A stretch of DNA of 64,000 bases from Hofstenia miamia (GCA_004352715.1 SCFE01000001.1:4650125-4714124), one strand, 5' to 3'. Counted from the stretch's first letter, positions 22,360-34,819 are shown. Program-made: numbers and translations. The notes: generated from the letters alone by a model not told the origin.

Positions 22360-23215
22360 TAACGCCGGTTGGAAAATTGGAGTGAATTTTAAAACAGAAA
22401 ACGTAGAAATACACCACGGGGCGACAAATTAAGAAGAAAAACGCTTATTGAACAAAACGGCAATTTAGAGCATGACTCTGAATCTGAAAGCTGCATTTGT
22501 TGAAAAGCTCTAGACTGAGTTTCTGTCTTTTATCGAAGGCCATAATATTTGATGTTTGAGAGCGATAATCAGTGATAATTTTTAAAAGTACATGTCTTTA
22601 AAAAAATGTTCAAATCATACCGCCGGGTGGAAAATTAAAGTAAGACTCTTTAAAAAAATGTTGAAATCATACCGCCGGGCGGAAAATTAAAGAAAAGTTC
22701 TTCGAAAAATACNNNNNNNNNNNNNNNNNNNNNAAATTAAAGTAAGATTCTTAAAAAAAATGTTGAAATCATACCGCCGGGCGGAAAATTAAAGCAAAGT
22801 TCTTCGAAAAATACTAAAATTATAATTAAGGCAAAATTCTTAGTGAAAAAGTAAAATTACATCGCTAAGAAATGAATCCGAAAATTTCATAAGACATATA
22901 AGGGATAACTGAATAAATAAATTTAGTAAATTTCTAAAGAAATATCTAAAATCAATAAACAATGTAAATAACTCAACATAATGCTTGTAAAGTTAAATAA
23001 AACCATACCGCCTGGCGAATAAATTCATTAAATTTTGTAAAAAAATTTATTCTAATGTCAAATTGAACAAACTACTACAAAGTAATACTTAAAACAATAC
23101 GGATAATTTTCTTAATTATAATCTGTTTCTATTACAACAATATTTTATCATCCTGTGTTGTTTACAACATTTTCGCCCGGCGGTATAAACTTGAAAAACC
23201 GCCCGGCTAAAATTA
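22360..23215. repeat. Tandem and scattered repeats with palindromic CCGCCGGGCGG core
   Basis: Units of about 52 bp carrying ataccgccgggcggaaaatt recur at 22617, 22669 and 22771, with a 21-N gap (22713-22733) fitting one more unit. Related cores lie at 22362 (gccggttgg) and 23003 (ccgcctggcg), and inverted at 23173 (gcccggcggtat). The core is a near-perfect palindrome in AT-rich flanks, so arrays can form cruciforms. No coding capacity. Confidence 0.75.
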
Positions 23216-23559
23216 AAGGTGCCCGTAAACCATGTTTTTAGGTGTCGATGAATACATGTCTCCCAAACAACGGCTTAGATATAAAAATTGCAGTTAAATG
23301 CGTGGCTCTTCCAAGTATTATTTAGATTATGTGTATCCGAACCATGGGCCAGTGAAACAGATTTTGACCAGAGTTGTTTTTGAAAATGTTTGACAAAACT
23401 AACATGAACCGATATGAAATATTAACATTAACCAATTGCGTTTGCATTATCAGATCATTACACGAATAGGTTTCTGTTGAGCGCTTTTATAAATTTCGAT
23501 TTATTGCTATCTTTCGTTTTATTTATAAGCATGAAGGATTGTATAAACCAGTCATAAAG

Positions 23560-23860
23560 GATAAGAACAAACCCACAAAGCTCGCTCACAAAATTCTTTC
23601 TTTATTCGCCTTATTCCTATTGCTAACTTCCTGATTACTGCGCATCACTTAGTCTTTTTCTTATCTTCTTCCAAATTTAAGTCCTCTTTTTACTCATTAA
23701 TCTAGAGTTCTTGTGTTCTTTTCTTATATATTGTAAATGCTCTTTCTGTTCTTAGTAATATTTATATTTTTGTTAAGGTACTTTGTTTTTAAATATTAAT
23801 TCATTTTAACCGCCTTAGAGGTGAATAAAGTCTTTTTGTTGTTGTTGCTGTTGTTGTTAT
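23560..23860 (+). mobile_element. 3' tail of a non-LTR retrotransposon ending in (TTG)n
   Basis: A T- and C-rich stretch like a 3'UTR ends gaggtgaataaagtcttttt followed by a TTG/CTG trinucleotide tract. An AATAAA close to a short simple-repeat 3' end is typical of CR1/L2-type elements. No coding part is attached. Confidence 0.45.
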
Positions 23861-24264
23861 AGTAAAACTATAGTACGCTTAGAACATTTCTGAATTTTCT
23901 TTGAATAGAAAATGTAATTCAGATTTGCAATTTGTATTAATGAACCAATTGCAGTAAATTATTTAAAACCCATTCTTTCATATTTTTAAGCAAAATACTC
24001 GAATTCGATATCAATGTTTTCAATAATTTCATGTGTCTTAAAAAAGGTTGAAAATTGCTACATATTCACTTGCTCCATAAACTATATTTTCGATTACAAA
24101 CTCAAATGTAAATACAAATTGTTCATCTAAAATAATCCACCATGATAGAAACGTTTCAAAAATGAACTAAGAATCACCTTATGATGAAGTTTTATTAATA
24201 TAATTTCAAACAATAAAAAATGAAATACATTGCAAATAACCTAGTTAAAATGTTGTGCTACCAC

Positions 24265-24441
24265 CAGGGGCATACGCAGGATTTTCTGACCTGGGGACAT
24301 GTTAGCCATGACCAAAAGCGAAAAATGTTGAAAATAATGATAAAAGAAAACATAAAAATGCATTTCACGACCTTAGATTATAAATTTTCTTTTTCCTAAC
24401 GAAAACTTTTTGATTTAGCCAGTCAAAATCACACGCCACTG
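24265..24441. mobile_element. 177-bp hAT MITE with perfect 8-bp target-site duplication
   Basis: The element begins caggggcatacgcaggattt and ends aaaatcacacgccactg, imperfect inverted ends of hAT type. It is flanked on both sides by gctaccac (24257-24264 and 24442-24449). An exact 8-bp duplication plus CAG-type ends identifies the hAT superfamily. No coding capacity. Confidence 0.88.
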
Positions 24442-25166
24442 GCTACCACGCACACCACAAGTCATTGAGGAACACAATTTTGCAATGATAGCATTGGGAA
24501 TGACATACACCTCTCGTTCTGTAAGCTTCTACATATCAAAGATTGTCTCATATTTCCTTCAATGAAACCATGTAATTGGTTGAAATAGAAACATTTGTGC
24601 TCATTTTAGATGAACGAAATATATTTACAATATGTGTTGATATTTCTGAGAATTAGGCATATTTCAATATTTTGAATTATATTTATAAGTCATTTATCAT
24701 GTTCGTATCCATTGGTGACAAAATAGTAATGATAATTAAATGCATGTAGCGCATTTTAGATAAACGGAACTGTATATTAATATGAATAGAATCAAATTCA
24801 ACCAAGAGTTAGAAATGCATGGTAATTGATTTTTCAAAATGCGACAAAATTTGATCAAGCAGAGAACTTTGATGTAAGAAAATTACTTTTATAATCTCAA
24901 AAATTGGCAATTTTTTTGTTCAGTTTTCTCAGCTCAAGAATGTTTTTGCCCCGGTTTTGCCGATTGGACATCTTGAACCATACCCATCCTGCCCACCGTG
25001 TCCCATTGGTTAAAATATCGATGCGTTTGTGAGAATAAGGAACTTTTTTACAATAAGTTAAACTGAAATAACTAATCACATTAAAGCTTGAATATCTTCT
25101 GCAATACAACGCATCTAACAATTTGCTCTGATAAATTTTAAACAAAATATATTGAAAGAATACACA

Positions 25167-25595
25167 TTATGCAATGCTCTTCGGTTCTGGTTGTCTGACA
25201 TTAATTTCTGTGACGTTATTTGTTGTCAACATTTTGTTAGCTTCTCTGTTTTCCTTATTGCTTGACTCTTCAATCGTAGTTTTACTGCTGGGAGGATGTC
25301 GCAGACATTTTTCACCTAATGTTTCACGAATTCCAAATCTTTCCTTGTACTTAGTTCTCTCGTCCTGTCTCATCTGAATGTGATTGTTGATCAGCGTTTG
25401 CGCTTTGTGAGCCAGAAGCATTTCGTTGGGATTAGCAATCGCTTCAGTAATCTTTATGTTATTCTTCACCGTCCGAGACGCGGTAGCTCTGGCATGCAAA
25501 GGCAGTGATAGCTGGTATGAATGATCCGTGAAGTCAATTTCGTGATCTGGCGGTACAACCGTAATAACACGATTTGTCAATCGATTGTAAATGAT
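25167..25595 (-). CDS. SPATA4: SPATA4 exon 2
   Basis: 142 codons plus TAA. The part after TLGEKCLRHPP is low-complexity and polar (SSKTTIEESSNKENRE) and is not expected to be conserved. Confidence 0.88.
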   Translation of the reverse strand: MIYNRLTNRVITVVPPDHEIDFTDHSYQLSLPLHARATASRTVKNNIKITEAIANPNEMLLAHKAQTLINNHIQMRQDERTKYKERFGIRETLGEKCLRHPPSSKTTIEESSNKENREANKMLTTNNVTEINVRQPEPKSIA

Positions 25596-26793
25596 CTAAA
25601 TGTATCGTTGTTAACAAAATAATTAAATTGTTTGATCTAACGAAATTTCAATAATAATGTAATCGTAGCTAAAATATTCTACTCAAAAGCACACAAAATT
25701 TCGAGGCACACAGGTAGCGTTCAAGCCTAATGTAATATATATAACTATATGTAAAACAATGTTCCATTATGCAACGCAACTGTTAATTCTTTGCAACATT
25801 TCATTGCATCCACACTCCTTAGAATTGTCGAGTGATCTAATCTTTTGCAAAGATCTAATTTCCTCACTTATATCTTTAAATTGAAAATTCCTGAACATTC
25901 AAACCAATATTCTGTAGTACCTGTTTTTTTTTACAAGTTCCACAATTTTTGCAACTATTTGAACTGTGTTGAGGTGATGATTCCAGAAGTCCTTAAGTTA
26001 AGAAAATCAGGTTTGTTGACTTCCATCTTGATTCTTCCAAATCATGTTGGAAAACTAATTATTATTAATGCATACCTTAACAGTTGCATGATGAATTACT
26101 TTAAACATGTATAATTTTCGTAAATTTATATAATATTATCAAAAAGAACTTTCCAAAAAATCTTATGTCTGCATAATTATATAAATATATTCCTGACTTT
26201 GAACAGGATATGTCTCAACAGAGTTTGGTTCGTTTATTCAATAAAATTAGATAAGGTTAGTGGACTTTAGACCTTCTGATTATTTTAATATTACCTATAG
26301 GAAGAATTTAATAGATTTCGTAAGAAATCAGAAATTTCATTGAAAAATTGTTAACAAGTTCAACTAATTCCAGCACATAAATGTACCACAAATGTCCAAA
26401 ACATAGGTAACATTCACTAATACACTTTCAATATCCCAATATTTTCAAAATTCTTTATAGACTTGAAGGAAAGTGTTCAAAAGTGAGAAAAAACGTCATG
26501 TATTTTTAACATTTCGCTAGGCGATTTAGAGATAAGCAATCTCAATTTGACAAATAACGATTTCGATACCTCCAAAGCCAGGCACCTACGCAAATCTAAT
26601 AATGGAGATGACAGTTTCATTAAAGCAATAATCAAGTTCAAAAAGAATGTCTTTTATCTATAAATTTAAATGTGTATATGCTAAGGATTATTAAAAAGTA
26701 ATTCATACGTACGTTAAATTATATATATATATATATATATNNNNNNNNNNNNNNNNNNNNNNNNNNNNNNNNNNNNNNNNNNNNNNNNNNNNN

Positions 26794-26828
<35 letters not shown>

Positions 26829-27149
26829 TACTATAGTTTCATAAGTGGAACTCACTTGTATTAGGAATTCTGCAGCATCAGGTTTCATGTGAATGGTATC
26901 TTCAATTAAATATGCTGGTACATTTAGATTGCGATCCTGCATTATTTTTTCCAAAAGTACCCAATTTTTTCTTTTCGCTTCAAATGAATTTCCGTTTGTA
27001 AAACTGTGCATGCTAACATCCTTTCTATAATACCAGCTAAAGATCTCTGCAACTGCATAGCCATTAGAAAGATCTCTTTTCGGGTTACGGACAGGAATAC
27101 TGATGTCTAAACTTTGAAGCCATTTAAGAACGTCGCGTGGTAAAATCAT
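25167..27149 (-). CDS. SPATA4: Spermatogenesis-associated protein 4 (SPATA4), two exons, complete
   Basis: Exon 1 (27149-26856, 98 codons) starts MILPRDVLKWLQSLDISIP and contains RDLSNGYAVAEIFSWYY, SFTNGNSFEAKRKNW and DAAEFLIQ, matching the N-terminal calponin-homology-like domain of SPATA4 (human LRWLQGLDL..., RDFSNGFLIAEIF, PEILIEE). Exon 2 (25595-25167) starts IIYNRLTNRVI, includes DFTDHSYQLSLPLHARATAS and RFGIRETLGE, and ends KSIA. Junction CAA/GTGAGT to tttag/ATC keeps phase 0. The joined product is about 240 aa; human SPATA4 has 305, so the N-terminal extension and some tail are absent. The family is testis- and cilium-associated and likely a structural or microtubule-linked protein. 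The intron (26855-25596) has a (TA)n tract with a 53-N gap next to the donor. Confidence 0.9.
26741..26793. other. Assembly gap (53 N) inside a TA microsatellite
   Basis: Both sides are (TA)n, so the gap marks an unresolved dinucleotide tract about 60 nt from the SPATA4 exon 1 donor. Confidence 0.9.
26856..27149 (-). CDS. SPATA4: SPATA4 exon 1 (CH-like domain)
   Basis: 98 codons, exactly in phase 0. The start is the first Met before the conserved PRDVLKWLQ; no upstream in-frame extension resembles the family. Confidence 0.9.
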
Positions 27150-27939
27150 TATAATACTTTAGAAAGCACGTGTATTAAAATTTACAACCATAACAACAGC
27201 CACTCAAAATTTCATTGGTTTAAATACAATGAGAGCACTTAAATTTCGTCGTTTGATATACATGTTAAGACGACAATTTGGCAGATGGCGTGCAAAGTAA
27301 GTTTTGGAGAAACACCTGTAGTGAATTATTCGTTAGCGCCCGCAGCACGATTTAGTAATTTTGAGTTCCACCTATGAATATGAATTTGTAAATTTGCAAA
27401 AGCCACTGAATCTGATTATCAATTTTTTTGTTGAACAATTCTTACAATCTTCTATATAAAAAAATAATTTAAAAAACAAGTCTCTTGTCAAAATATTGAA
27501 TTATAAGAATTAACAATTCTAAATACTTATTTGTTTGTTTATTTTTTTATTGGAGCAGTATACAGGACATATATAATTAAAATGCTCTGAAAATTACGTA
27601 TTGTTTGAAACTTTACCACAGGTAAAGGATTTCAAGTGGTGGAATAATGGTGGATCCTTGTTTCTTATCATAAGTCATTTTCCGCAAACTGGGGCTTACT
27701 ATACATCCACGGTTTTTGGCAAACTTTTTCCTATTATTTATGTGTTTTTCTGCAAGTGTCCTGGAATAAAAACAAAGCATATTTTGCGCAAACCAGATTT
27801 ATTCAGAACCATGGTTGCAGGACGAAAAACATCAACCAACTATAGAAATTTTTTTTGATTACGGAGATCTATAGTCCGTACTTACTCTATTTGCAAACTT
27901 ATTAATTTTTTCAAATTTAACGAATCTTTTAAAATTTCC

Positions 27940-28080
27940 AAAAAATTGGAAGCATTTTTTGTAAGAACAAGGCTCTTTATGAAACAAAAATCAACTAATA
28001 AAAATAGCTTTTCAAAACACACTTTAGAGCTGGAGCTGTTCAATAAACATCTGGCTAAGACTCCAGCTCCTGTTCCCCGG
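27940..28080. mobile_element. Second copy of the dispersed repeat seen at 14.3-14.8 kb
   Basis: Shares aaggctctttatg-aacaaaaatcaactaataaaaatag and neighbouring bases with 14518-14565 in the same orientation, then a GCTCC-like end (gctggagctg, actccagctcc). Fragmentary. Confidence 0.6.
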
Positions 28081-30103
28081 TTTTACACCACAACTCGAAA
28101 TATTTCAATTGCCGGAGATGGTGGTGTTCCAGTATCTCAGTCTACTGAAAATTCATACTAAATACGTAGCATGTCAGATTCTTTATTGTTTACTTGAAAG
28201 AGACTTAAAGTTTTCTTGTCCACAAAATCCTTAAGATCTGTCAATGTTTGTCAATTTGTTTTACTACCATTATCTTGCAGAAAATCCTTTAAAGATAAGG
28301 CAACTCAAATCAAAATTTCTCTGTAGTCCCAACTATTTTTTTAGCAGTGTTTTCCTTCGTCTCAGTAACAACACTTCATCTTTGTTACTGTAAATTTAAA
28401 AAGGATTGTCATTTTTCAAAAATTCATCACACAAATTGTAGGACATTTCTATAATACAAGGAAGGCAATATATTTTGCTCTTTCAGCACTTTGCGTACAT
28501 TACCGAGGAACCAAAATATCAGTCAATATTTTACCGTACACCTAACGATGTTTTCTATTTGAAAGGCTATTTGAAATAGTGGTTAACAGAAATAATCCTG
28601 CATTTAGTAATGATTTATTCTCAACATAAATATATTAATTAGACTTTCTGCTTTTTACAATTCAAGTAAGTGAAATCTATGTAGTTTTTGCATTATTATT
28701 TTTCATGACACAGAATTTCATCCAGCAACCTGACAAAAGTTTTTTTCATACAGAATCTAGTTCATGTATCATTTGGGGATATTTATAGCAAAATGTGACT
28801 ATTGTAAATAAGAAATAGGACAATTATTGATGCAAATTTAATTTGTTTAGTACATGCATTCCCCTTCTTTTAAATACAAGATATATAAAAATGCATGTGC
28901 CGATGTATATGTTATAAGTTTTTGCTTACTTGCAAATGCAAAAATATATGTACCCACTTTATACAAATTGTTCATAGAATGTATGAAATTTAAATGCGGC
29001 TAATGAAACAATGCTATTTCAAAGAAAAAATCAATAAATCTTGAAATAGTAATGACATTCTGGGGTCAAGCCAAAACCTAAGCACATCCTTACAAAATGC
29101 ATATCATAGCCTTTGAAATCTTTGTGTGCAAACAAATACCCAAAATACCCAACATCAAGGGCGTACCTAAAAACTTAAAAATTTTAGAAATAAATTTATT
29201 TCAGTCAGCGTAAAATGGATTAATCCAAACCAATATAGCCAAATTTAGATTAATGTAAAACCCATTTTTATTATTTTAAAGAAATATTTTAAATAATTTA
29301 GGAAATTTTTATTATTTATTTAGCAATCGCTTATGCCCAATAGCAGAAAAGCCATAAATTTTCAGAAGCATCTCTATAGAAATTGCTTGTTTAACTATTC
29401 TTTTACCTATGTGCGAAAACAATGCAATGTATTGTTTATCTAACAGATAAGAAAATTAATGCTATAAAATATTTTTTAATATATATGATTTAGAATAAAA
29501 GTGTAAGCAATTTTTTACTTATGCTTGTACATATATATGTGATGAATTAATTAATTGTCAAACTGATTTCATTTATTTTTTTTAAAAAACAATTCCATGT
29601 TTCCGCTAATTATTTGCTTTTGTTGTTTTATTTTTTTGTTCAGCTTTCTCATTTCTTTTAATTTATTATTCCCTTTGTTGCATTGTCTAATTGTATGTAC
29701 ATTTGTTAATTGAATTTTTAAATAGTATAGCAAAAATGTAAACATCTGCTGGTTACCACACTTACATCAAGAAATCTAAATGGTATTCCATATTTAACAG
29801 GAATTATTGGGATCAGATATCTTAATTAACCTAAAAATACCTCAAATATCTGCAAAATTGTGCAGGGACATCATTTAATTTATCAAATTGTTTTTTCCAA
29901 AAAATTATTTCTCCTAACACTCAAGGCATACTATTTTGTTTGAGGATTGAATTACATCGATATCCAGAGTAGTATATGGCACAGTTGGAAGCGGATCAGA
30001 TTTTTATAATTTTCTGTATTTACCCATAAATAAAATATCACGGTCCACTTTATAATATTTTCAAAATTGGTTAACATATTTTTGCATTGCCTAGTATATA
30101 ATC
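28081..30103. other. Intergenic; no gene seen
   Basis: AT-rich with no recognisable coding, RNA or transposon signature. Confidence 0.5.
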
Positions 30104-31103
30104 NNNNNNNNNNNNNNNNNNNNNNNNNNNNNNNNNNNNNNNNNNNNNNNNNNNNNNNNNNNNNNNNNNNNNNNNNNNNNNNNNNNNNNNNNNNNNNNNN
30201 NNNNNNNNNNNNNNNNNNNNNNNNNNNNNNNNNNNNNNNNNNNNNNNNNNNNNNNNNNNNNNNNNNNNNNNNNNNNNNNNNNNNNNNNNNNNNNNNNNNN
30301 NNNNNNNNNNNNNNNNNNNNNNNNNNNNNNNNNNNNNNNNNNNNNNNNNNNNNNNNNNNNNNNNNNNNNNNNNNNNNNNNNNNNNNNNNNNNNNNNNNNN
30401 NNNNNNNNNNNNNNNNNNNNNNNNNNNNNNNNNNNNNNNNNNNNNNNNNNNNNNNNNNNNNNNNNNNNNNNNNNNNNNNNNNNNNNNNNNNNNNNNNNNN
30501 NNNNNNNNNNNNNNNNNNNNNNNNNNNNNNNNNNNNNNNNNNNNNNNNNNNNNNNNNNNNNNNNNNNNNNNNNNNNNNNNNNNNNNNNNNNNNNNNNNNN
30601 NNNNNNNNNNNNNNNNNNNNNNNNNNNNNNNNNNNNNNNNNNNNNNNNNNNNNNNNNNNNNNNNNNNNNNNNNNNNNNNNNNNNNNNNNNNNNNNNNNNN
30701 NNNNNNNNNNNNNNNNNNNNNNNNNNNNNNNNNNNNNNNNNNNNNNNNNNNNNNNNNNNNNNNNNNNNNNNNNNNNNNNNNNNNNNNNNNNNNNNNNNNN
30801 NNNNNNNNNNNNNNNNNNNNNNNNNNNNNNNNNNNNNNNNNNNNNNNNNNNNNNNNNNNNNNNNNNNNNNNNNNNNNNNNNNNNNNNNNNNNNNNNNNNN
30901 NNNNNNNNNNNNNNNNNNNNNNNNNNNNNNNNNNNNNNNNNNNNNNNNNNNNNNNNNNNNNNNNNNNNNNNNNNNNNNNNNNNNNNNNNNNNNNNNNNNN
31001 NNNNNNNNNNNNNNNNNNNNNNNNNNNNNNNNNNNNNNNNNNNNNNNNNNNNNNNNNNNNNNNNNNNNNNNNNNNNNNNNNNNNNNNNNNNNNNNNNNNN
31101 NNN
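30104..31103. other. Scaffolding gap (exactly 1000 N)
   Basis: Default-size gap next to a TA tract. Upstream exons or the promoter of UPB1 could in principle lie within it. Confidence 0.95.
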
Positions 31104-31663
31104 TATATATATATATATATATGAGGTTTTTCGACACTCAAGCATAAAGACATGTTAAAGCAAGTGAACATTCCAATTTTCTTAGCACTTACATGAAATA
31201 GAAAGCAAACATGTTTTTTTCTTCATTCTTTGAAATACTAGGTTAAAACAGTGCAACCCTGCTTGACATTACCTGAAATGCGTTTACATTTCAGTTTTAA
31301 TACTATAGATATAATCGATGTAATTTAATCGTATCGTATAGCCGCTTTTGTGAATTGTTTTCGTTTCAATTATGAATTCTGTACTTTGACATTTTCCAAG
31401 GTACCTTTGATAAAAGAATTCAGAAACGCCGCATTAAATGCATATGAAAATATGAATGCTATGGGCATGAAATACTTCAAAATTTGTTTTAAGGACATGA
31501 AATTTTTGCTTTTTACTGAATTACATTACATCTTATGCAGCTAAAGAATTTAACGCGTTTGATCAGATAATCTTCGCAAGTAGTTGTTTGTTGAATAAGC
31601 AAACACTGACTACGAAAAGTATTTGCAAATATTTATGCTTGAAGCAGTTCATTACTTACAAAA

Positions 31664-32803
31664 ATGCCACTTAACAAAGTCGAAGATGCTCTGGAGCAGA
31701 TACCTGATGCTGAGGCCAGAAGCGAAGTAAGACGAATTCTTTATGGAAAAGAAGTAAATAGCATTACACTTTCACAAAATGTGTTGGATTATGCTGCTGA
31801 AAACGATTTTGAAATTCAGGCTTATCAATTTGATGCAAATAAAGAACAACTTCGACCTCCCAAAAATGTGAAAATAGCTTGTGTTCAAAATAAAATTGTT
31901 CTCTCTACATCTGCACCACTAGTAGAACAGCGAGCGGCCATTCACAAGCGAATAAGCGACATAATTAAAACTGCGGCTGATTGCTCGGTTAATGTAATTT
32001 GTTTTCAAGAATGCTGGACAATGCCCTTTGTGTTCTGCACTCGCGAAAAACATCCCTGGACTGAGCTTGCTGAATGTGCGGAGACTGGAGTTACCACCCA
32101 ATTGTGTCAAGAACTTGCCGCTAAGTATAACATGGTTATTATATCGCCCATATTGGAAAGGGATGCAGTTCATAGTGATACATTGTGGAATACTTCTGTG
32201 ATTATTGACAACAAAGGAAAGGTTTTGGGGAAAACTCGTAAAAACCATATTCCACGTGTTGGGGATTTTAATGAATCAACCTACTATATGGAGGGCAATT
32301 TAGGTCATCCAGTATTTGAAACAGCATTTGGGAGAATTGCTGTTAATATCTGCTATGGAAGGCATCACCCACTTAATTGGCTCATGTATGGATTGAATGG
32401 CGCAGAAATTGTTTTCAATCCATCTGCAACTGTAGGTTCACTCAGTGAACCAATGTGGCCTATTGAAGCCAGAAATGCGGCAATAGCCAATACATACTTT
32501 ACTGTCGCCATCAATCGTGTTGGAACGGAAGAATTTCCAAATGAGTTTACATCCGCTGATGGGAAATCCGCTCATAAAGATTTTGGAATGTTTTATGGCT
32601 CTTCATACATTTCAGCACCTGACGGAAGTCGAACACCTGGTCTTTCCCGCATAAGAGATGGTTTATTAATAGCAGAAATTGACTTGAATTTGATTCGTCA
32701 GATTAGAGATAAGTGGACTCTCCAAATGACGGGAAGGTATGACATGTACGCTGAAGCTCTACAGCAAGCAGTTACGCAGGATTTCATACCCAATATAATA
32801 TAA
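31664..32803 (+). CDS. UPB1: Beta-ureidopropionase (N-carbamoyl-beta-alanine amidohydrolase), intronless
   Basis: A single 379-codon exon aligns end to end with animal UPB1 (human 384 aa). The enzyme hydrolyses N-carbamoyl-beta-alanine to beta-alanine, CO2 and ammonia, the last step of cytosolic pyrimidine breakdown. It belongs to the nitrilase (CN hydrolase) superfamily, and the catalytic triad is intact: E116 in [11 protein letters not shown]193 in [10 protein letters not shown]230 in NICYGRHHP. Family blocks [19 protein letters not shown] and TGRYDMYAE are present. The start [14 protein letters not shown] is favoured because it aligns with the human N-terminus and has AAAA before the ATG. 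The vertebrate gene has many introns, so an intronless copy suggests a retrocopy or intron loss; no poly(A) tail or target duplication is evident. An ATTAAA lies 18 nt past the stop. The NCKX gene is convergent, 1.1 kb downstream. Confidence 0.98.
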   Translation: MPLNKVEDALEQIPDAEARSEVRRILYGKEVNSITLSQNVLDYAAENDFEIQAYQFDANKEQLRPPKNVKIACVQNKIVLSTSAPLVEQRAAIHKRISDIIKTAADCSVNVICFQECWTMPFVFCTREKHPWTELAECAETGVTTQLCQELAAKYNMVIISPILERDAVHSDTLWNTSVIIDNKGKVLGKTRKNHIPRVGDFNESTYYMEGNLGHPVFETAFGRIAVNICYGRHHPLNWLMYGLNGAEIVFNPSATVGSLSEPMWPIEARNAAIANTYFTVAINRVGTEEFPNEFTSADGKSAHKDFGMFYGSSYISAPDGSRTPGLSRIRDGLLIAEIDLNLIRQIRDKWTLQMTGRYDMYAEALQQAVTQDFIPNII

Positions 32804-33180
32804 TTTAATTTAGTTTAGTTATTAAAAATTGTGAATCAACTTAACTTTTTTTTCAAATAGCTATTGATATTTTAGAACTTTTAGATAAAATTAAACAAAT
32901 TCTGATAGTGTAAATATATTACACTTGTTGCAATATCAGAGCAAGTTAAGGTTTTACTGCAGTCCTTAAATTATAGTTAACTTTTTTCCTTTATAATTAT
33001 AGCAAACATTTTAATTGAAAAATTTTCAAGTACAATAATTTTCTAGAAGGCCCCAAGCCTATGCTAAATGTCAAAATTAATTTCAGGCCTACCTCACCCC
33101 ACCCATTATATTTTTTGTGATTTTTTTTGTTGTGTAATTTATAGTTGATTTATTGAATTATGCAATGTTGTTATCGCAAA

Positions 33181-33545
33181 CAAAGAGTTGTCAACGAGCA
33201 GAAATTCTTAAGCTCGACCGGTTTTGATTTTAAATATTTTTTGGGCTCGGAGAACTTTTCAATATGCCTCGCTAAATTCTTTAAAAATTTTGCGCTCTCA
33301 AGATTTTGTTGCATAGTTCTTCCTGTCATTCAATAAACATTTAAAATAAGACTATAAGGAATACAAAAATCGTATATTTAATTAAACAATAAGTGGATGT
33401 TGTAGGGTCCAAATTATGGTGGTTCAAATATTGTACATTTGCTTGAAAATGGAAAGGCAGAGCAATACAATAGCTATGTTTAAACAACCTCGGTTTGGGC
33501 TCAATGTCAAATGCAGTGTTCAAGCTTGGGCTCGGCTAGTTGAAA
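33181..33545. mobile_element. Degenerate copy of the CTCG-rich hAT MITE family seen at 55.8 kb
   Basis: Shares gttgtcaacgagc at the left, aagctcg and gggctcgg tracts, a middle of tgctcttcct-type sequence, and ggctcggctagttga at the right with the element at 55807-56151. Termini are eroded and no target duplication was found. It lies between the UPB1 and NCKX stops and contains the AATAAA at 33332. Confidence 0.6.
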
Positions 33546-33910
33546 AATTTGCATAGGCATACGTGAACCATTTTTCAGGATTGAAAATTAAAGTGTTCAG
33601 TTATTAGGTGCTAAATAATTTTAAAAATTGAAGTTCTAGCAACACGTCCCTATAATATTTTTATTTTTAATAAGATTTTTGATAAAGTCATAGTTAGTGA
33701 TCTTAGCAATAAACAGTTTATCTATAAAAATATGATATCGGATCTGAAATTGTCAGTACCATTGCATCACACTTCTAATTATTTATGAAGAAAATGGGTT
33801 GAAAACTCAAATGTAGTATGTACAGTTATTGTAGAAAAACAGAATATAGAAAAATTAAAAATTTTTTAATTAATGACATTAAAAATAATAAAATTTGATC
33901 AGTGTGAGTT

Positions 33911-34819
33911 TTAGGAGGTACAAATTGGAGGATTGACGTATCCGAATAGATTGAACTCAATGCAGCATGCAATGACGATATAAACGGAATAACAGAGAAG
34001 AAACAGACCCCCCAAACACTTATTCAATTTCCAGCCATTTGTATGAATTGCTGCGATAGTGAAGGCAACGCTAAAAAACAAGAGGATTGAAGAGTAGAGC
34101 AACCCGTTACTGTTTATCTTGATTGACTGGTGCCAAATTGTTGTTTTGATAAACCACGGCAATGCCAATCCAAATAAAATGTCAAACACATTGCTGCCAA
34201 TGCTGTTTGAAACGGCCATGTCACCCAATCCCTGCCGCGCTACGAACAACGAAGCCATGCAATCAGGAACCGATGTCCCAGCAGCCAGGAATGTTATCCC
34301 CATTATCGTGTCAGGTATTCGAAGTGTATATCCAATTATTGTAACCATCCAGACTAAAAAGTAGGAGCATATTGCAATCCAAAGAACTGAGTTGAGAAAT
34401 GTTATGGGATACCATCTCTCCCATTTTGGCCTTCGACAGTCAGGAACAGTTAGATGTAGTAATATTAAAAGAGGTAATAATAGTATAAATTTTAACCACG
34501 CCAAAATTCCGTCAGGTTTCACACAAAGAGTACTTGGAATATCCGGTGTTGCTATGATCGCTTCCTTGTTGTTGGGATAGATTTCGTTAAGTGATTCAAT
34601 AGTTTTACTTGTGACTACGGAAACAATAACATTGTTATTACACGACTTTTCCTTCATCCGTCTCATTTCTGAAATTATTAATCTCGACGCGGCTCTCATT
34701 CGTGCACTAGGACGAAATGAACGGGACAGCATAATGCGGAGACTTACATCGGCGAAATTGGTCAATTTTGGAATTGGTTGAATAAGAACCCCAGTATCGT
34801 CTGGGCATTCAACTTCTTC
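33911..34819 (-). CDS. SLC24: NCKX exon c: loop end, alpha-2 repeat, C-terminus
   Basis: 302 codons plus TAA. Begins EEVECPDDTGVLIQPIPKL after acceptor gcttttag. GTSVPDC falls at exon residues 181-187 and VFDIL at 211-215. About five hydrophobic segments are visible, starting at LKFILLLPLLILL. Confidence 0.96.
   Translation of the reverse strand, partial: EEVECPDDTGVLIQPIPKLTNFADVSLRIMLSRSFRPSARMRAASRLIISEMRRMKEKSCNNNVIVSVVTSKTIESLNEIYPNNKEAIIATPDIPSTLCVKPDGILAWLKFILLLPLLILLHLTVPDCRRPKWERWYPITFLNSVLWIAICSYFLVWMVTIIGYTLRIPDTIMGITFLAAGTSVPDCMASLFVARQGLGDMAVSNSIGSNVFDILFGLALPWFIKTTIWHQSIKINSNGLLYSSILLFFSVAFTIAAIHTNGWKLNKCLGGLFLLCYSVYIVIACCIEFNLFGYVNPPICTS

Noticed and set aside
34119-34580. Plus-strand open frames opposite NCKX and at 31919-32248 opposite UPB1
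   Set aside because: They are antisense shadows of well-supported exons.
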